Counted from the stretch's first letter, positions 53,744 to 64,000 are shown. The stretch is DNA of 64,000 bases from Heterodera schachtii (GCA_023374025.1 SIJG01000009.1:464026-528025); one strand, 5' to 3'. The notes: a model not told the origin generated them from the sequence alone. Made by a program: numbers and translations.

Positions 53744-53953
53744 TTCAGTCTGGGCCGTTTCAATAGGACCGCACTTTGACGCTTTATAACTTCGCTTTGA
53801 AATGTCAAAATTTTTAATTCTTATTATCATTCGTAGCCCTAAGTGCCCTCTATTAGTTGACAAAATTTATTTTGTTAATGATATAAAGTAAAAATTTATT
53901 CGTTTAGTTATAAAGCGTCAAAGTGCGCAGAACTGAAACGGCCCAGACTGAAA
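53744..53953. mobile_element. 210-bp inverted-repeat element at a promoter
   Basis: Ends TTTTCAGTCTGGGCCGTTTC and GAAACGGCCCAGACTGAAAA, then GCACTTTGACGCTTTATAAC inverted. The interior reads ATCATTCGTAGCCCTAAGTG, the recurrent core. It sits directly upstream of the secreted-protein start codon. Confidence 0.82.
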
Positions 53954-53956
53954 AGC

Positions 53957-54420
53957 AAGAGAGAGAGAGAAAGAGTGAATAGATGAGCGAAAAGAGGATA
54001 AGAGGAAAGTAGAGAGAGAGAGAGAGAGAGAAGAAAATAGTGTGGGCAGGAGAAGAGAGAAGAAAGTACATATATAGAGAGAGAATGATGAGCGAGCTAG
54101 GAAAGGAAACAGAGAGTGAGGAGAGGTAAGAAGGAAAGAAAGGAGAGAGAAGCCAGGAGAGAAGAGAGGAAAAAAGATTTCCAGAAGAGGGAAAAATAGA
54201 AAATGAGAGAGAGGAAGAGAGGAGAGAAGGGAGGAGAGGTGAAGGAGAGATTAAGATGGAATAAAATAAGGAGAGGAAAAAAGAAAGAATAAGGGGTGAT
54301 GGAAGAAGTGAGAGAGGAAGCAGGGACGTTGCGAAAAGGAAAATAAAATACAAGAGATGAGACACGAGAAAATGAGACAAAAATAAAATACGATACACGA
54401 GCAAGAGAGACAACCTAAAA
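53957..54420. repeat. GA-rich microsatellite
   Basis: Runs of (GA)n with GAGGAG, GAAGAAAG and ATGAGCGA variants. It is related in composition, not in unit order, to the GA tracts of the large inverted repeat. Frames through it are artefacts. Confidence 0.85.
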
Positions 54421-55850
54421 AGAGAACACGAGAAATGAGACGAACTAAAAATTTTCTTTTATTGAATAGTTACGCAAATTTTTTGGAACTTTTTTTTACT
54501 GAAAAATGATCGGGCCATAATTTGTATTTAAATTATCTTCAAAAGAAAAATCAAAAAAAAAAAATTATTAATGATTTTTAAGCGAAAATTAATGTAAAAA
54601 ATTTTGTCTATAAAAACGAAAAGTCCTAAATAAACCAATTAACATATTCGAAATAAATTTATTTTCATATTTTTTTACCATGATTGAGATAAAGTAAACT
54701 TTCTTCAAATTTTAAACTTTTCCTAGTAATTCCTTAATATTGTTGAGATCTGCTTCTGCCAAATTAAATTTTTTGCTTAAGTATAGGGGGCTGGCGGTGC
54801 CGACAGGCTCCGTCGGAAATCGATTTGCAACAATTTGTTAAATGCTGGTGCACCTTAAATAAAAAAACGAAACACGAGATTTTTTTGGCTATGTCTTAAA
54901 ATAAAAGAATTTTTTGAATTTTTTTGAATTATTTTTGTAGGAAAATTTTCATACTTTTGCTTACCTTAAGAAATATTTAAAAAGAATAATTTTTATTCTG
55001 TGTGTGGGCCGAGTCAAGGCAAAAATCAAAGAAAGACTGGCTATTTTATTTTTTAGTTTTTATGGTTAAATAGATTAAAATTAATTTTTCTTCTCAAAAA
55101 TTTTCCCTTTTTCCCAATTTTCAAACATATTTTATCTATATGATGAAATTTTTTTATTCAAAATTTTGGACTTTTCCGTTATGCCGAACCCCTTGAAAAT
55201 GTCATCATCCCGACAAGTAAAGCTTTTTTCTAGGGTAGTTTTAGGCGCTAATCAAGAATCTGGCGTCAACAAATTGCGAAATTTGTTCTTTTACCTATGA
55301 TTACTCAAAAAACTCAGAAATATGTCTAGAAAATCATAGATAAATGCATAGATTTTTGCTATTTTGACGCCAAATTCTTGAACAGCGCCTAAATTATCCT
55401 TGAAAGTGCTTTCCTTTGTGGGGTCATGAATTTTTAGGGAGGTTCGTTATAACGGAAAAATATCAAAAATTGTTTTTATAAAGTAGTTGGAAGACAAAAA
55501 ATGAGAAAGGGAGAGAGAATTGACTCTTTGAAGAATGCTAATGATGCTAATTAATGAAATATTAAGTTTTAATAAAATTATTTTTTATACCTATTTGTAA
55601 TATTAGAATGTTTTTCATATTATAAAAAAAAACCAATTTTTATTTTATAAATGGAAATGAAGGATTGTAATAAAAAATGCCAACGAATAAAGCTAAACAA
55701 AATACAAAATCAATAATGGTGAAAGCAAATGTATTGCGTCAATAAGAAAGTGACTTTTATTACGTCAGAAAAATTAAAAAATTATATTATTAAGTCAGAA
55801 AAAATAAAAAATTATTTTTTTTTTATGTAATGCTTTATAAATTGGCTAAT
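54421..55850. other. AT-rich interval with one near-palindrome, no gene
   Basis: Contains the GC-rich unit at 54791-54816 and two loosely inverted stretches near 55225-55260 and 55365-55400 (AAGAATCTGGCGTCAA / TTGACGCCAAATTCTT). These, with GGTTCGG...GTTATAACGG words outside them, suggest an old inverted-repeat element between about 55170 and 55460. No coding evidence. Confidence 0.5.
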
Positions 55851-56725
55851 AATTAGGGACGCAATTTTTAGGCTTTAAAAACCGCGAAAATTGGTAAGCT
55901 TTGGTCTGAAAAAATCTCAAAAATAAGCTCTAAAAATGGAAAATAGGCACTAAAAACCTCATATTTAGGGGGTATAAAATGACAAAATTTATTCAAAAAG
56001 ATAACAAAATTAAGCAAAACAGTATTGAGCGATTTACCTCAGTTGGGCGCGCACGGTTGGGCGCCAGCACATGTTTTTCCACTATAACTTTTTTATTTGT
56101 TATCCAAATCCAACAATCTTGGTATCATTCGAGAGCTCTTCAGATGCTCTAACAGCCTCTAAAAGTTCAAAAAACTTTGTCAATTTTGAACAAATTTATG
56201 GCCAAAAAGGTTGGAAAATTTGGTTTTTTGAATTCTTCAGGCCATAACTTTTTTGAACCTCAACGAAATTTTTCAGAATTTTGAAGACTAATAGAGGACA
56301 CTTAGAGCTTTCGAATGACACCAACTATATTGGATTTGGTTGACAACGAAAAAAGCTATAGCCAGAAAAGTGCTGGCGCCCAAACGTGCCGGCGCCCAAC
56401 AGAGCGAGTCCGGTATTGAGATAAAATAATTTTTAAATCACAAATTCTTGTCGAAAAAAAATAAATAAATTTTGTGGAAGAATTTATGCGAAAGTTTTTC
56501 ATTTCTTAGGGGTGTATTTTTGAAAATTGTAGGGTCAATTTCTTGGGAGTATATTTTTCGTTTTTATTGCGTTTTTGTTAATAAGTTTAGGCAAAAAAAA
56601 ACGCCAAAATAGATCAAAATAGGTTTTTTCAAAATTTTTTATGGTTTTTTCGGCTCTAAAAATAAAAACCTAGAAAATAGGCACTAATAACTCGAAAAGT
56701 AGCTTAACAACCCCCCCCCCCCCCC
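55850..56725. mobile_element. Composite element with GGCTCTAAAAA-type ends
   Basis: The outer part has TTTTTAGGCTTTAAAAACC on the left and CGGCTCTAAAAATAAAAACC plus TAGGCACTAATAACTCG on the right, and the AAGAAAAAATAAAT core at 56440-56545. The same outer sequence recurs inverted at 63830-64000, the window edge. A separate element (56040-56402) is inserted in its middle. Confidence 0.6.
56040..56402. mobile_element. 363-bp inverted-repeat element with GTTGGGCGC ends
   Basis: Left AGTTGGGCGCGCACGGTTGG then GCGCCAGCAC; right GTGCTGGCGCCCAAACGTGC then CGGCGCCCAAC. The interior has inverted copies of the ATCATTCGAGAGCTCTTCAG core (56125-56150 and 56310-56335). It lies inside the composite element at 55850-56725. 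Confidence 0.78.
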
Positions 56726-56805
56726 AAACAAAGAAACTGTCTGTTTCCTGTCCTTATTTTTTGATGGGAAGAACATACTTTCCTAGGCTGGCTAGGCTAC
56801 CAGAG

Positions 56806-57010
56806 ATTTGGGGCGCCCGACATTCTGTGGATCCGACACTTGGAGATTCCGACATTCGGGAATTCTGACAGTTGGGGTCGCAACATTTGGGGAACCGACA
56901 GTCGCGAATTACCGACATTTGGACACCCTACGCTTGCGATTCCGGCCTTCGGGCAATATACAGTTGGAGATACCGAAACTTGGGGGCCCGACAGTTGCAG
57001 ATACCGATAT
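56806..57010. repeat. Array of about nine CGACATTTGGGGA-like units
   Basis: Units of about 22-24 bp, each a variant of CCGACATTTGGGGAT, head to tail. The unit resembles the CAACATTTGGGGAT terminus of the element at 46774. No inverted partner array was found downstream. Confidence 0.78.
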
Positions 57011-57059
57011 GGCTGTACTGTAGTCTACCATCCACAAAAACTAACCTTTAAAATGGTCA

Positions 57060-58020
57060 GACCCGGACAAAAATTCCCGGTTTTTTCAGGTCCCGGTCCC
57101 GGTTTTTGGAAAAACAGAAATCCCGGTCCCGGTTTTGCCAGTCCCGGTCCCGGCGGGACTAAATTAAGCACTGGTAAGAATGGGGTCTGGGTGAGAAATG
57201 CAGAGGATATAATGGAGATTTGAGGAAAATAAACTTTTAAGTAACATTGGTAAACATTTTGCCAATTGGGTCCATTTGAATAATTATTTCATTAAACATT
57301 TTTTCTCTTAATTCCGATTGCTTACAAATGACATCCTTTTAAAATTCATAATTAATTGTTTTGATTTAGTAAATCAAAAGCTATAAATGTCTGACATTTG
57401 GAAATATTTCGACAAATCGTCGAATGATAAGGCATTATGTAATATTTGTGGGAAAAAAATCAATAGAACTGATGGGTCAACAAAGGGAATGTGGAGGCAC
57501 TTGGAGGCAAAACACCGAGAACAATTTATGGAGTTGAAATCCGGCAATCACACGCCAATTGGATAAGGCAAATTTTTCATTGTTTTTAAATTTGTTCCGG
57601 GTTCCCTTTTAAGTTGCCAGTGTTGTTGCCATTTCTTAATTTGGTTGTTCAAGATGCGCTCAAAAACGAATGCCAATGGCACAAAAAATTTTACTCATCA
57701 AGGCAAATATGGACAAATTGTTTTTGGCACCATCTACTGAGCCCATTGCAGAGGAAGAAGAATTAGATTTTGATTATTTGGAACTCAATAATGACGATTT
57801 GTAAAATTTTTCATATAATCTATGAATTTAGATTAAAATTTTTGGAATTTTTCAAATTTTTTTTCAAAAAAATTTTCTCTTGGGAAAAGTCCCGGTTGGT
57901 CCCGGTCCCGGCTTTTCTCGCGGTCCCGGTCCCGGACGAAAATCGAGGTCCCGGTCCCGACTTTTCTGGTCCCGGTAAGTCCCGGTTTTTGTCAAAAATC
58001 CCGGTCCCGCTCAGCTCTAG
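57060..58020. repeat. CCCGGTCCCGG arrays flanking a BED-finger remnant
   Basis: Blocks at 57060-57160 and 57885-58015 are built of TCCCGGTCCCGGTTTT units on the same strand. The first block ends GGGACTAAATTAAGCACTG, the second CCCGCTCAGCTCTAG, both like hAT ends. The remnant between them supports a decayed hAT element; exact ends are unclear. Confidence 0.6.
57387..57804 (+). pseudogene. BED zinc finger of a hAT transposase, plus tail
   Basis: 57387-57566 encodes MSDIWKYFDKSSNDKALCNI, a CxxC pair, then TKGMWRHLEAKH, the H-x4-H half: a complete BED finger as found at the N-terminus of hAT transposases. After a gap, 57690-57804 encodes a short acidic tail (EEEELDFDYLELNNDDL). The catalytic core and dimerisation region are missing, so the middle has been deleted. 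It could act only as a DNA-binding fragment. Confidence 0.75.
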
Positions 58021-58029
58021 AATAAAGTC

Positions 58030-58860
58030 AAAAGGCGCCATCTAAGAACTACGACAAATGAGTCCAAGTGAAGATAGATATTTCAGTACCAAAGAAATTA
58101 TTGAAGGCAATGTTTTAGGCATTTTTGCTTTCAATTTACAAAATTAAATTTCTATTTTTTTCAGTTTCCATAACAACCCCTCCGGGTGTTTCATTGTTAA
58201 TTTGTCCAACCTCATCTTATAGATTTAAACCCAATGTGTGAGCACTTTATGGGGCCTCTGTTTGTTTGTCCTACAATTTTGGGCAGACTCTGTGCCATCT
58301 TTGTCAGTGCCATCTTTTGAGACCGGACCCAATTTGCCCATTTTCTTCATCATTTTCGTGGCTTTTTCATTCTTTTCTTTTTTAGTAGTTTGGCATTATT
58401 GAAGAATCTATCTTTGTGGAAACACAAATTGTTTGCTCACATGCTCTTTAAAAGGGGGAAAGCTCAAATTTCTTTTTGTAAAAAAATTCTTTTTTATTTG
58501 TAAATTGATTTTTTTGTTGGAAGGGGGATGGATTTGGGAATAAAATATTTTTATTTATTTGAAATTGATAAAACCATACAAACATTGGATTATAATTTAG
58601 TTACCGAAGCATTTTTATTTTTTTCTCTTCCTGCTTTGTATTTCTCTCATTTATTCTTCTCGTACATTAAATTTTTATGTCTATAATTAGGGCTGGGATT
58701 TTTATGTTTTTACATATTTTTTCTTCAAAAAGTAGCCATTTTTTGCGCAAAACCGCTATAAATGCTTGCTTTTGGCTCCGGCGCTGAAAATTTTGAAAAA
58801 TTAAAGTTTTTTGGCACGAAAAGCAAAAAAAAAAAAAACTGGAATTTGGGAGGGGATGGG
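58030..58860. other. AT-rich interval, no gene seen
   Basis: A C/T-rich patch at 58170-58260 is open in one frame (TTPPGVSLLICPTSSYRF) but has no splice context or homology that I recognise. Nothing else supported. Confidence 0.4.
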
Positions 58861-58862
58861 GA

Positions 58863-59512
58863 AAAGCCAAGGCGTTTGTAACGTCGGCTGGTGTTTGGTC
58901 GTTTCCTAAAAACCGTCAAGGGGTATGAAAATAAAAAATGTAAGACATATAAATTCATAAATTGGCCTCATTTTCAACCAAATTATGTCATTCAAAAATG
59001 CTAGGTGTTCTCCACTGGGATAATAATTTAGAAAGTTTTTTTACCAAAATTATAAAAAAGTTAGGGCCTAAAACTAATTGTTTCTGAAAAAAAAGTATAC
59101 AGCATTGAACAGGCTTTGTTTTTTGCCATGGTCATGCATATATATTAAAATTTTCAAGTCATTAAAATGCAATTGAGCCAAACTCAATTAGCATTATTCG
59201 ATAACCCTAAGAATTCTCTATTTATCTTTAAAATTTCAAAAAATTTCATTAAGTTTCAAAAAGACCTGGCCAAACAATTTTGACTCAAGGCTTATGAAAT
59301 TTTATGACCATAACTTTTTTAAAATTTTGTGAAAAAATTTCTAAATTAATATCCCAGTAGAGAACACCTAGAGCTTTTGAATGACACCATGAAATATTAA
59401 TTTGGTTGAAATTGAGGCCAATTTATGAATTTATATTTGTTACCTTTTTTATTTTCATACCCCTTGGCGGTTTTTAAGAAACGACCTTGCACAACTTCGG
59501 CTTTCCACGATT
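58863..59512. mobile_element. 650-bp inverted-repeat element
   Basis: Arms of about 160 bp, left 58863-59030 and right 59345-59512, aligned through AAAAACCGTCAAGGGGTATG, CATAAATTGGCCTCA, CAACCAAATTA and CTAGGTGTTCTC. The outer border on the right runs into a CCAACTCGTACTG array. Confidence 0.75.
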
Positions 59513-59524
59513 TTTCCGGACGAA

Positions 59525-59810
59525 ACCCAACTCGTACTAGGCCAATAGGCCAACTCGTACTGCCCCAACTCGTACTGTTTTTCGACAAAAAAATCGTCAT
59601 AACTTTTCTTAAAGTCGATCAAATTAAACATTCTTGGTATCATTCGATAGCCCTAAAGTGTTCTCTATCTATACCAGCAAAATGCAAGAAAATTTTATTG
59701 CTTTTCAAAAAAGTTATGACCAAAAATCGCAAAAAAAAATTTTTCGTCATAACTTTTTTCAAACTCGATTAAATTTTTTGAAACTTGGTATTCAATGGGG
59801 AAAAGGAGAA
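59525..59810. repeat. CCAACTCGTACTG units and adjoining core
   Basis: Three units (AACTCGTACTAGGCC, CAACTCGTACTGCC, CCAACTCGTACTG) at 59529-59578 are followed by CGTCATAACTTTTCTTAAAG and ATCATTCGATAGCCCTAAAG. Like one end of the modular elements; the opposite end is absent or eroded. Confidence 0.6.
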
Positions 59811-60221
59811 AAGCGAACTGAATGGGATGGGCTGGGCGATACAAAATGTGATCGATGGGGAATGAAAAACGGAAAAAAGTGAATGTGATTTGAAACTGAT
59901 TGCACTGATAATGAATGACTAATGGGAACGAGTTAATTAAATGAGAGAAATACGTCTAATTATCCAGCCATTAATTAGCAAATTGATTTTTTACAACAGT
60001 TGCAAATCGCATAATTTTTGTCAATTTTTTTTTGAATGTTTTTTGCATTACATTTTTATTTTTATTTATTTGAAATGAATATTGCCCATGTTTAACCATT
60101 AATTGCATAATTTTTATTTAAGCAAATAATTTTTATTTGACTTCCTCTACCATTTTTTTATCTTTTGCATATTTCTCCAAATTTTCATTAAAATTATAAA
60201 TTTATTATTTTACTTCCGACA

Positions 60222-63200
60222 ATGTTTGAGGAAGAAAATGTTGTTCAACATCAAAACAAAGCGACGAGAAACAGAACGTGTGAAATTTGTGGAGGAGTTT
60301 CATCCTTTAAATATTACAATGTGTTCACTTGTGAGGGTAATCAAAAAAGCTCCCGGACAATCCGTCAGTGGACAATCCGTCAGTGATCGGACAATCCGTC
60401 AGTAGACAATCCGTCAATGATGGACAATCAATCCGTAGGTTGACAATCGTCAGTGAGTGAACAATCGTCAACAAAAATTTTTTTAACCGCAAGATTTTAT
60501 ATAAAATAATCGCAAGATTTTTAATTATTGCTCAATAAAATTTGCTGCCGAATTGTCCACTGACGGATTGTCCATTACTGACGGATTGTCTTTCACAGAC
60601 GGATTGTCTACTGACGGGTTGTCCACTGTCCGATTATTCATTGATGGAATGACTATTTTGGTAGTTTTTAGCAACTAATTTTTTATGACGATCGGAAAAT
60701 CTGTAATACGAAACCTCCCAGGATCGTGAAAACCCGAAAATTTCCGGGGAGGGGGGCGGAGAGAGTATTATTAATTTGTAAAGCATCATTTAGGTAATTA
60801 AAAATAAATTTAAAAGCGCACAAATTCTTTAAAAAAGATATGATTTGACTTTTTCCGATTCGAAATTTCTGCAGCTATTTTTTGGCAACTGAGTCAAAAA
60901 GACGCGCTTAAATTTAATTAAAAAATAAATAAAATTAATTTAAAGGAAATTTTATTTGGGAAATATTTAAATATATACTTTATAAATAAACAAATCTTTT
61001 TTTTCAGCCTGTAAACAATTTTTTCGACGTACAATTTTAGCGCAGAAAATTTTTGTGTGTCCAAATGGTGGAAATTGCGATCTCTCAGCGGGTAATGTTT
61101 AAACATTGAAATGAATTTCGTGCCGAGGATTTAAGCCGACGACGACGCCCGATTCCTAGCTCATTAAATTTGAAATCGGGAATTACAAAAAGCAAAAACG
61201 TAATTTTAGTGAAAAATTCGAAACCGGCTTAATCCCTATTGGCACGAACATTGTATGTGAGCTTCCTTTTTTTTTATGTATATACATATTTTTTCCTGTA
61301 TTATCCATAACCTAATTAGTAGGAAAAACCTTTCCTTTTTTGTTTTTGCGAACAAAATATTTTTTTAAGGAAATTTTTATTAAATGCCCCAAAAACCCAA
61401 AATTTAGCAATTTTTCGTAGATATTTTCATTTTTTACATATTTTGAGAATTTTTGAAAATTTAGAAAAATAAAAGGAAGCCCTAATTGTAATAATTATTT
61501 GTTTGTTGAACGCCAATTGGCATTTTCCTACAAATTTTTGGCATTTTGCCTCCCTTTTTTTTTAAAAAAGATGCCCACAAATGTCGTGCGTGTCGAATGA
61601 ACAAATGCTTATCCGTGGGAATGGACGCACAAATGGTCAAAAAATCTGCTGGTGTTGTGGTGCCGCAACAATTTTTGGACCGCTTGAAGAAGCACAAGTT
61701 GTCATTGTTGTTGTCAGCGGGTCGTCAACAAAATGAGCACGAAGGTCAAAAATTGCCACAAAAGCCCGGAGGGGATCGGCAAAAAATATAGTGCTATGAC
61801 GTTACTCAAAAACCATCAAATTAAAAAATTTTAATATAATTTTGCTCAAAAGCAACCAAATTTTTAATTCTTAATATCATTCGATGGCTCTAAGTGTTTT
61901 CCATTATACTGCAAAATTTAAAAAAGTTTCATTAAGTTTAAAGAAAGTTATGACCAAAAATGTTGAAGAAAATTTGCATTTTTGAGCTTCTCAGGTCACA
62001 TAACTTCTTTGAAGCATAACGAATTTTTTTGAAATTTTGTAGGATAATAGAAAAAATTTAAGGCTATCGAATACTTTTAAGATTATAGCTATGAACAATT
62101 TTCTGGCAAAAATTTTCATTTTGATGTGTTTTTTGAGTAACGACCCGGCACCAAAAATATGATCAAATAAATAAAAAAATTTTTTTGGCATTAAATAGCA
62201 GAAAATTTTGGACAAATTAAGTGACACAAAATGATAGTTTCACTTTAAAAAATTCATATTATCAGTAGAGACCGAATAAAAAGGCAACCAAAAGTCGCGA
62301 AAATGGCACTATAGTAGGCACCAAAAATTGAAACAAAAAGCATGAAAATGCCGAAAAAGTCACAATAATAGGCACCAAAAAATTGAAAAAAGGCACGAAA
62401 ATCCCCAAAAAGGTATGAAAATAGGCACTTAAAATTTTTTTATTAATGATTTTTAGGGAGCAAAACACGTAAAACTTAACCATAAAACTTAATTTTGGTC
62501 ATTTAAATGAATATTAAATATTTTTTATTTTTATTCGTATAAGGAAAATTTTTAAACCTAAAATTTTTGTCAAGAAAAAATAATTAATTTTTGGGGATCA
62601 ATTTTAGAGAAAATTTTTCTATTTTTCGGGGTGTATTTTTAGAAATTTTCGGGTCATTTCTTAGGGTTTATTTTCACGATTTTATTGCATTTTTAATGGC
62701 CTTTTTCGAACAAAAACGCCAAAAAAGGCACCCAAAAAGGCAAATGCCAAAAAAAGGCATTTTTACCCCATATTTACAAAAATTTGAATATTTTTTGGGC
62801 ACAATCACTTAAAAAAATCTCGATTAAAGTTCAACTCTTTTGACTAAATGAGATTCGATAAATATTAATTTTTGCACAATCCAATTATTAGTATTATTGA
62901 AACTTTGCAGACTCGCTTATCGGCACTTTCATGCTCAGAAAAAAAATTGAGAGCTTGGATATTTGTCACTCTATTAGATCGCCATTTTTAGAGCATTTTG
63001 CTTGAGTTTTCATTTTTTGGAAAAATCGAGAATCCCGGCACGGAATTCCGGCCCTAAAGTGACACCCGGCAACTGGATCGCGACAAAATTGAGATTTGAA
63101 TCCCGGTAATCCGATTTCGGTCTGATGCCATTCCCGAACCCTGATCCCGATTTTTTCAAAATTACCGGGCTCTCAACGCCATTGATCAGCCTGTCTGACC

Positions 63201-63763
63201 GAAACAAAATCACCATCATTCAGAAGAGGAGGCTGATGATGAGCAGCAGTCGGCACCGGTTTTTGTGCCAAAAGAAGGCTGTGTTGTTCAAAAAACCGGG
63301 AACAATTTGACGCCGAAGATGTTCGGCGGTTGGGCCAAGAAGCGACAGCAGGCGATCGGCTCAGCAGGAAATTGGCAATTTGATGGCCAAATTAGGAGCC
63401 AGGAACTGATCGGGGTCGACACTTGGCCATTGGAGAAGCGATCACTGATCAGCAGCTGCAAAACGGCGGAGACCCATGTAACAGTCAGGGAACTGGAGTT
63501 GAACCAAGCGAAATACGATGCAGCATTTTACGCCCGGGGGGAGCGAGACTCTCGAGTGGGAATTGTGATGCGATTTGGCACCCCGCGGGAATTGCTCGGA
63601 TGGCACAGATCCATTTTCAGTGATCAGCACAAATACACAGCCCCACCATGTGGTGTAAGGGAGCAAATCCTGCTCAACATCATCCACATGGATCTGTTTG
63701 AATTGCTGCACATTTTCCAATCGGTGCCGGCATTTATGTTGCTCAACTTGGATGATCAAGTCG
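60222..63763 (+). CDS. Nuclear hormone receptor, 3' end beyond the window
   Basis: Exons joined by phase: 60222-60336, 61008-61091, 61571-61744, 63224-63763 (continuing). The start is MFEEENVVQHQNKATRNRT. A complete two-finger DNA-binding domain follows: CEIC, YYNVFTCEG|ACKQFFRRT (intron between the last two cysteines), CPNGGNC, CRACRMNKCLSVGMD. Exon 3 would hit a TAG at 61789 if unspliced, but a GAAG|GTCAAA donor at 61745 joins in frame to the CATTCAG acceptor at 63223, giving an acidic hinge. Exon 4 reaches the ligand-binding domain: MDLFELLHIFQSVPAFMLL and LDDQV, the helix 3-4 signature, before a GTTTTT donor. The DSGxF-type P-box is replaced by EGACKQ, typical of divergent nematode receptors. 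Intron 1 and intron 3 contain inverted-repeat elements. Confidence 0.85.
60355..60632. mobile_element. Inverted-repeat element with GGACAATCCGTCAGTG array ends
   Basis: About six left units of GGACAATCCGTCAGTG and variants, and four or five inverted right units (ACTGACGGATTGTCC). Only about 100 bp of AT-rich interior. It lies in intron 1 of the nuclear receptor gene, 19 bp after the exon 1 donor. Confidence 0.82.
61795..62148. mobile_element. Inverted-repeat element with GTTACTCAAAAA ends
   Basis: Left TGACGTTACTCAAAAACCAT, right TTTTTTGAGTAACGACC. The interior carries ATCATTCGATGGCTCTAAGT near 61880 and its inverse near 62050-62075. Lies in intron 3 of the nuclear receptor gene. Confidence 0.72.
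62264..62810. mobile_element. Probable element with AAAAAGGCACC-rich arms
   Basis: Starts GTAGAGACCGAATAAAAAGG with repeated GGCACCAAAAATTGAAA units. The right part has inverted GGCATTTTT and forward AAAAAGGCACCC units. The core TCAAGAAAAAATAATTAATT lies at 62568-62590. Ends are not sharply defined. Confidence 0.5.
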
Positions 63764-63829
63764 GTTTTTAAGGCAATGGTGCCGACTAGGGCTCCAATTT
63801 TTAGGTTTTTTTCCTATTTTTTTCCTGAG

Positions 63830-64000
63830 CTCCAGTGGCCTGAAACCCACGAAAACAAGTTTTTTTTTAGGTGGTTATTAAGCTACTTTTCGAGTTATTA
63901 GGGCCTATTTTGAGGCTTTTCTTTTTTAGAGCCTAAAAACCCGAAAAAATTTTGAAAAAACCTATTTTAACCTATTTTGGCGTTTTGCCCAAAATTTTAA
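63830..64000. repeat. Inverted copy of the 56570-56720 repeat, cut by the window edge
   Basis: AAGCTACTTTTCGAGTTATT and GAGCCTAAAAACCCGAAAAA are the reverse complement of the right part of the composite element at 55850-56725. It lies in the next intron of the nuclear receptor gene. Confidence 0.7.

Noticed and set aside
53904..54413. 169-residue Ser/Leu/Phe frame
   Set aside because: Pure GA microsatellite on the opposite strand.
1..64000. tRNA, rRNA or other structured RNA genes
   Set aside because: I looked for box-B-like GGTTCGAATCC stretches and cloverleaf pairing; candidates such as 12990-13010 lacked the rest of a tRNA. None could be supported by eye.

Overview
The window is eukaryotic nuclear DNA: AT-rich, with short-exon genes split by many small introns, dense transposon debris and no bacterial operon structure. 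Gene content points to a nematode: a myotubularin mtm-9/MTMR9 orthologue, a srsx-like 7TM chemoreceptor, a nuclear hormone receptor and a retropepsin-like protein. A secreted low-complexity protein, and a broken segment that recalls an expanded family of Globodera/Heterodera, make a plant-parasitic cyst nematode the best guess. That genus-level call is inference.

Layout. 1-9630: a large inverted repeat (arms about 2.6-2.8 kb). Each arm carries the first two exons of a divergent FtsH-like AAA+ metalloprotease gene, and the loop holds an LTR/Gypsy polyprotein lacking integrase. 8653-12793: the right-arm copy of the FtsH-like gene runs on through Walker A, Walker B, a GF(S) exon and an HEAGH exon, then stops. 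11868-20736: its last two exons, a hairpin MITE, a hAT-like element with a 119-bp MITE nested in it, and the 3' end of the next gene are tandemly duplicated as two 4.4-kb copies. 20609-33386 (minus): a 16-exon mtm-9 gene encoding a catalytically dead phosphatase; intron 8 hosts a complete FLYWCH/MULE transposon (which itself contains a 119-bp MITE) and another MITE. 34221-35033 (minus): an intron-containing retropepsin-like protease gene. 35721-37082: a hAT element with an 8-bp target duplication. 37.6-38.5 kb: two doubtful small genes.

39274-45039 (minus): a srsx-type GPCR gene into which a 3.7-kb LINE has inserted, flanked by an extraordinary 554-bp direct duplication that copies a whole exon. 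46-48.5 kb: non-autonomous elements. 48930-53679 (minus): a six-exon gene predicted from intron phases to encode a 1203-residue protein with a signal peptide, long disordered/RS-like repeats and a helical C-terminal domain. 53.7-60.2 kb: almost gene-free mosaic of inverted-repeat elements and a BED-finger hAT remnant. 60222 to the right edge: a nuclear hormone receptor gene (complete C4 DNA-binding domain, start of the ligand-binding domain).

The most unusual pattern is a set of short inverted-repeat elements that share internal cores but carry different termini, the termini often being short arrays of 11-16-bp motifs, the same architecture as the ends of the autonomous MULE in this window. 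A GC-rich near-palindrome is also scattered through the window and has itself been a transposon target.
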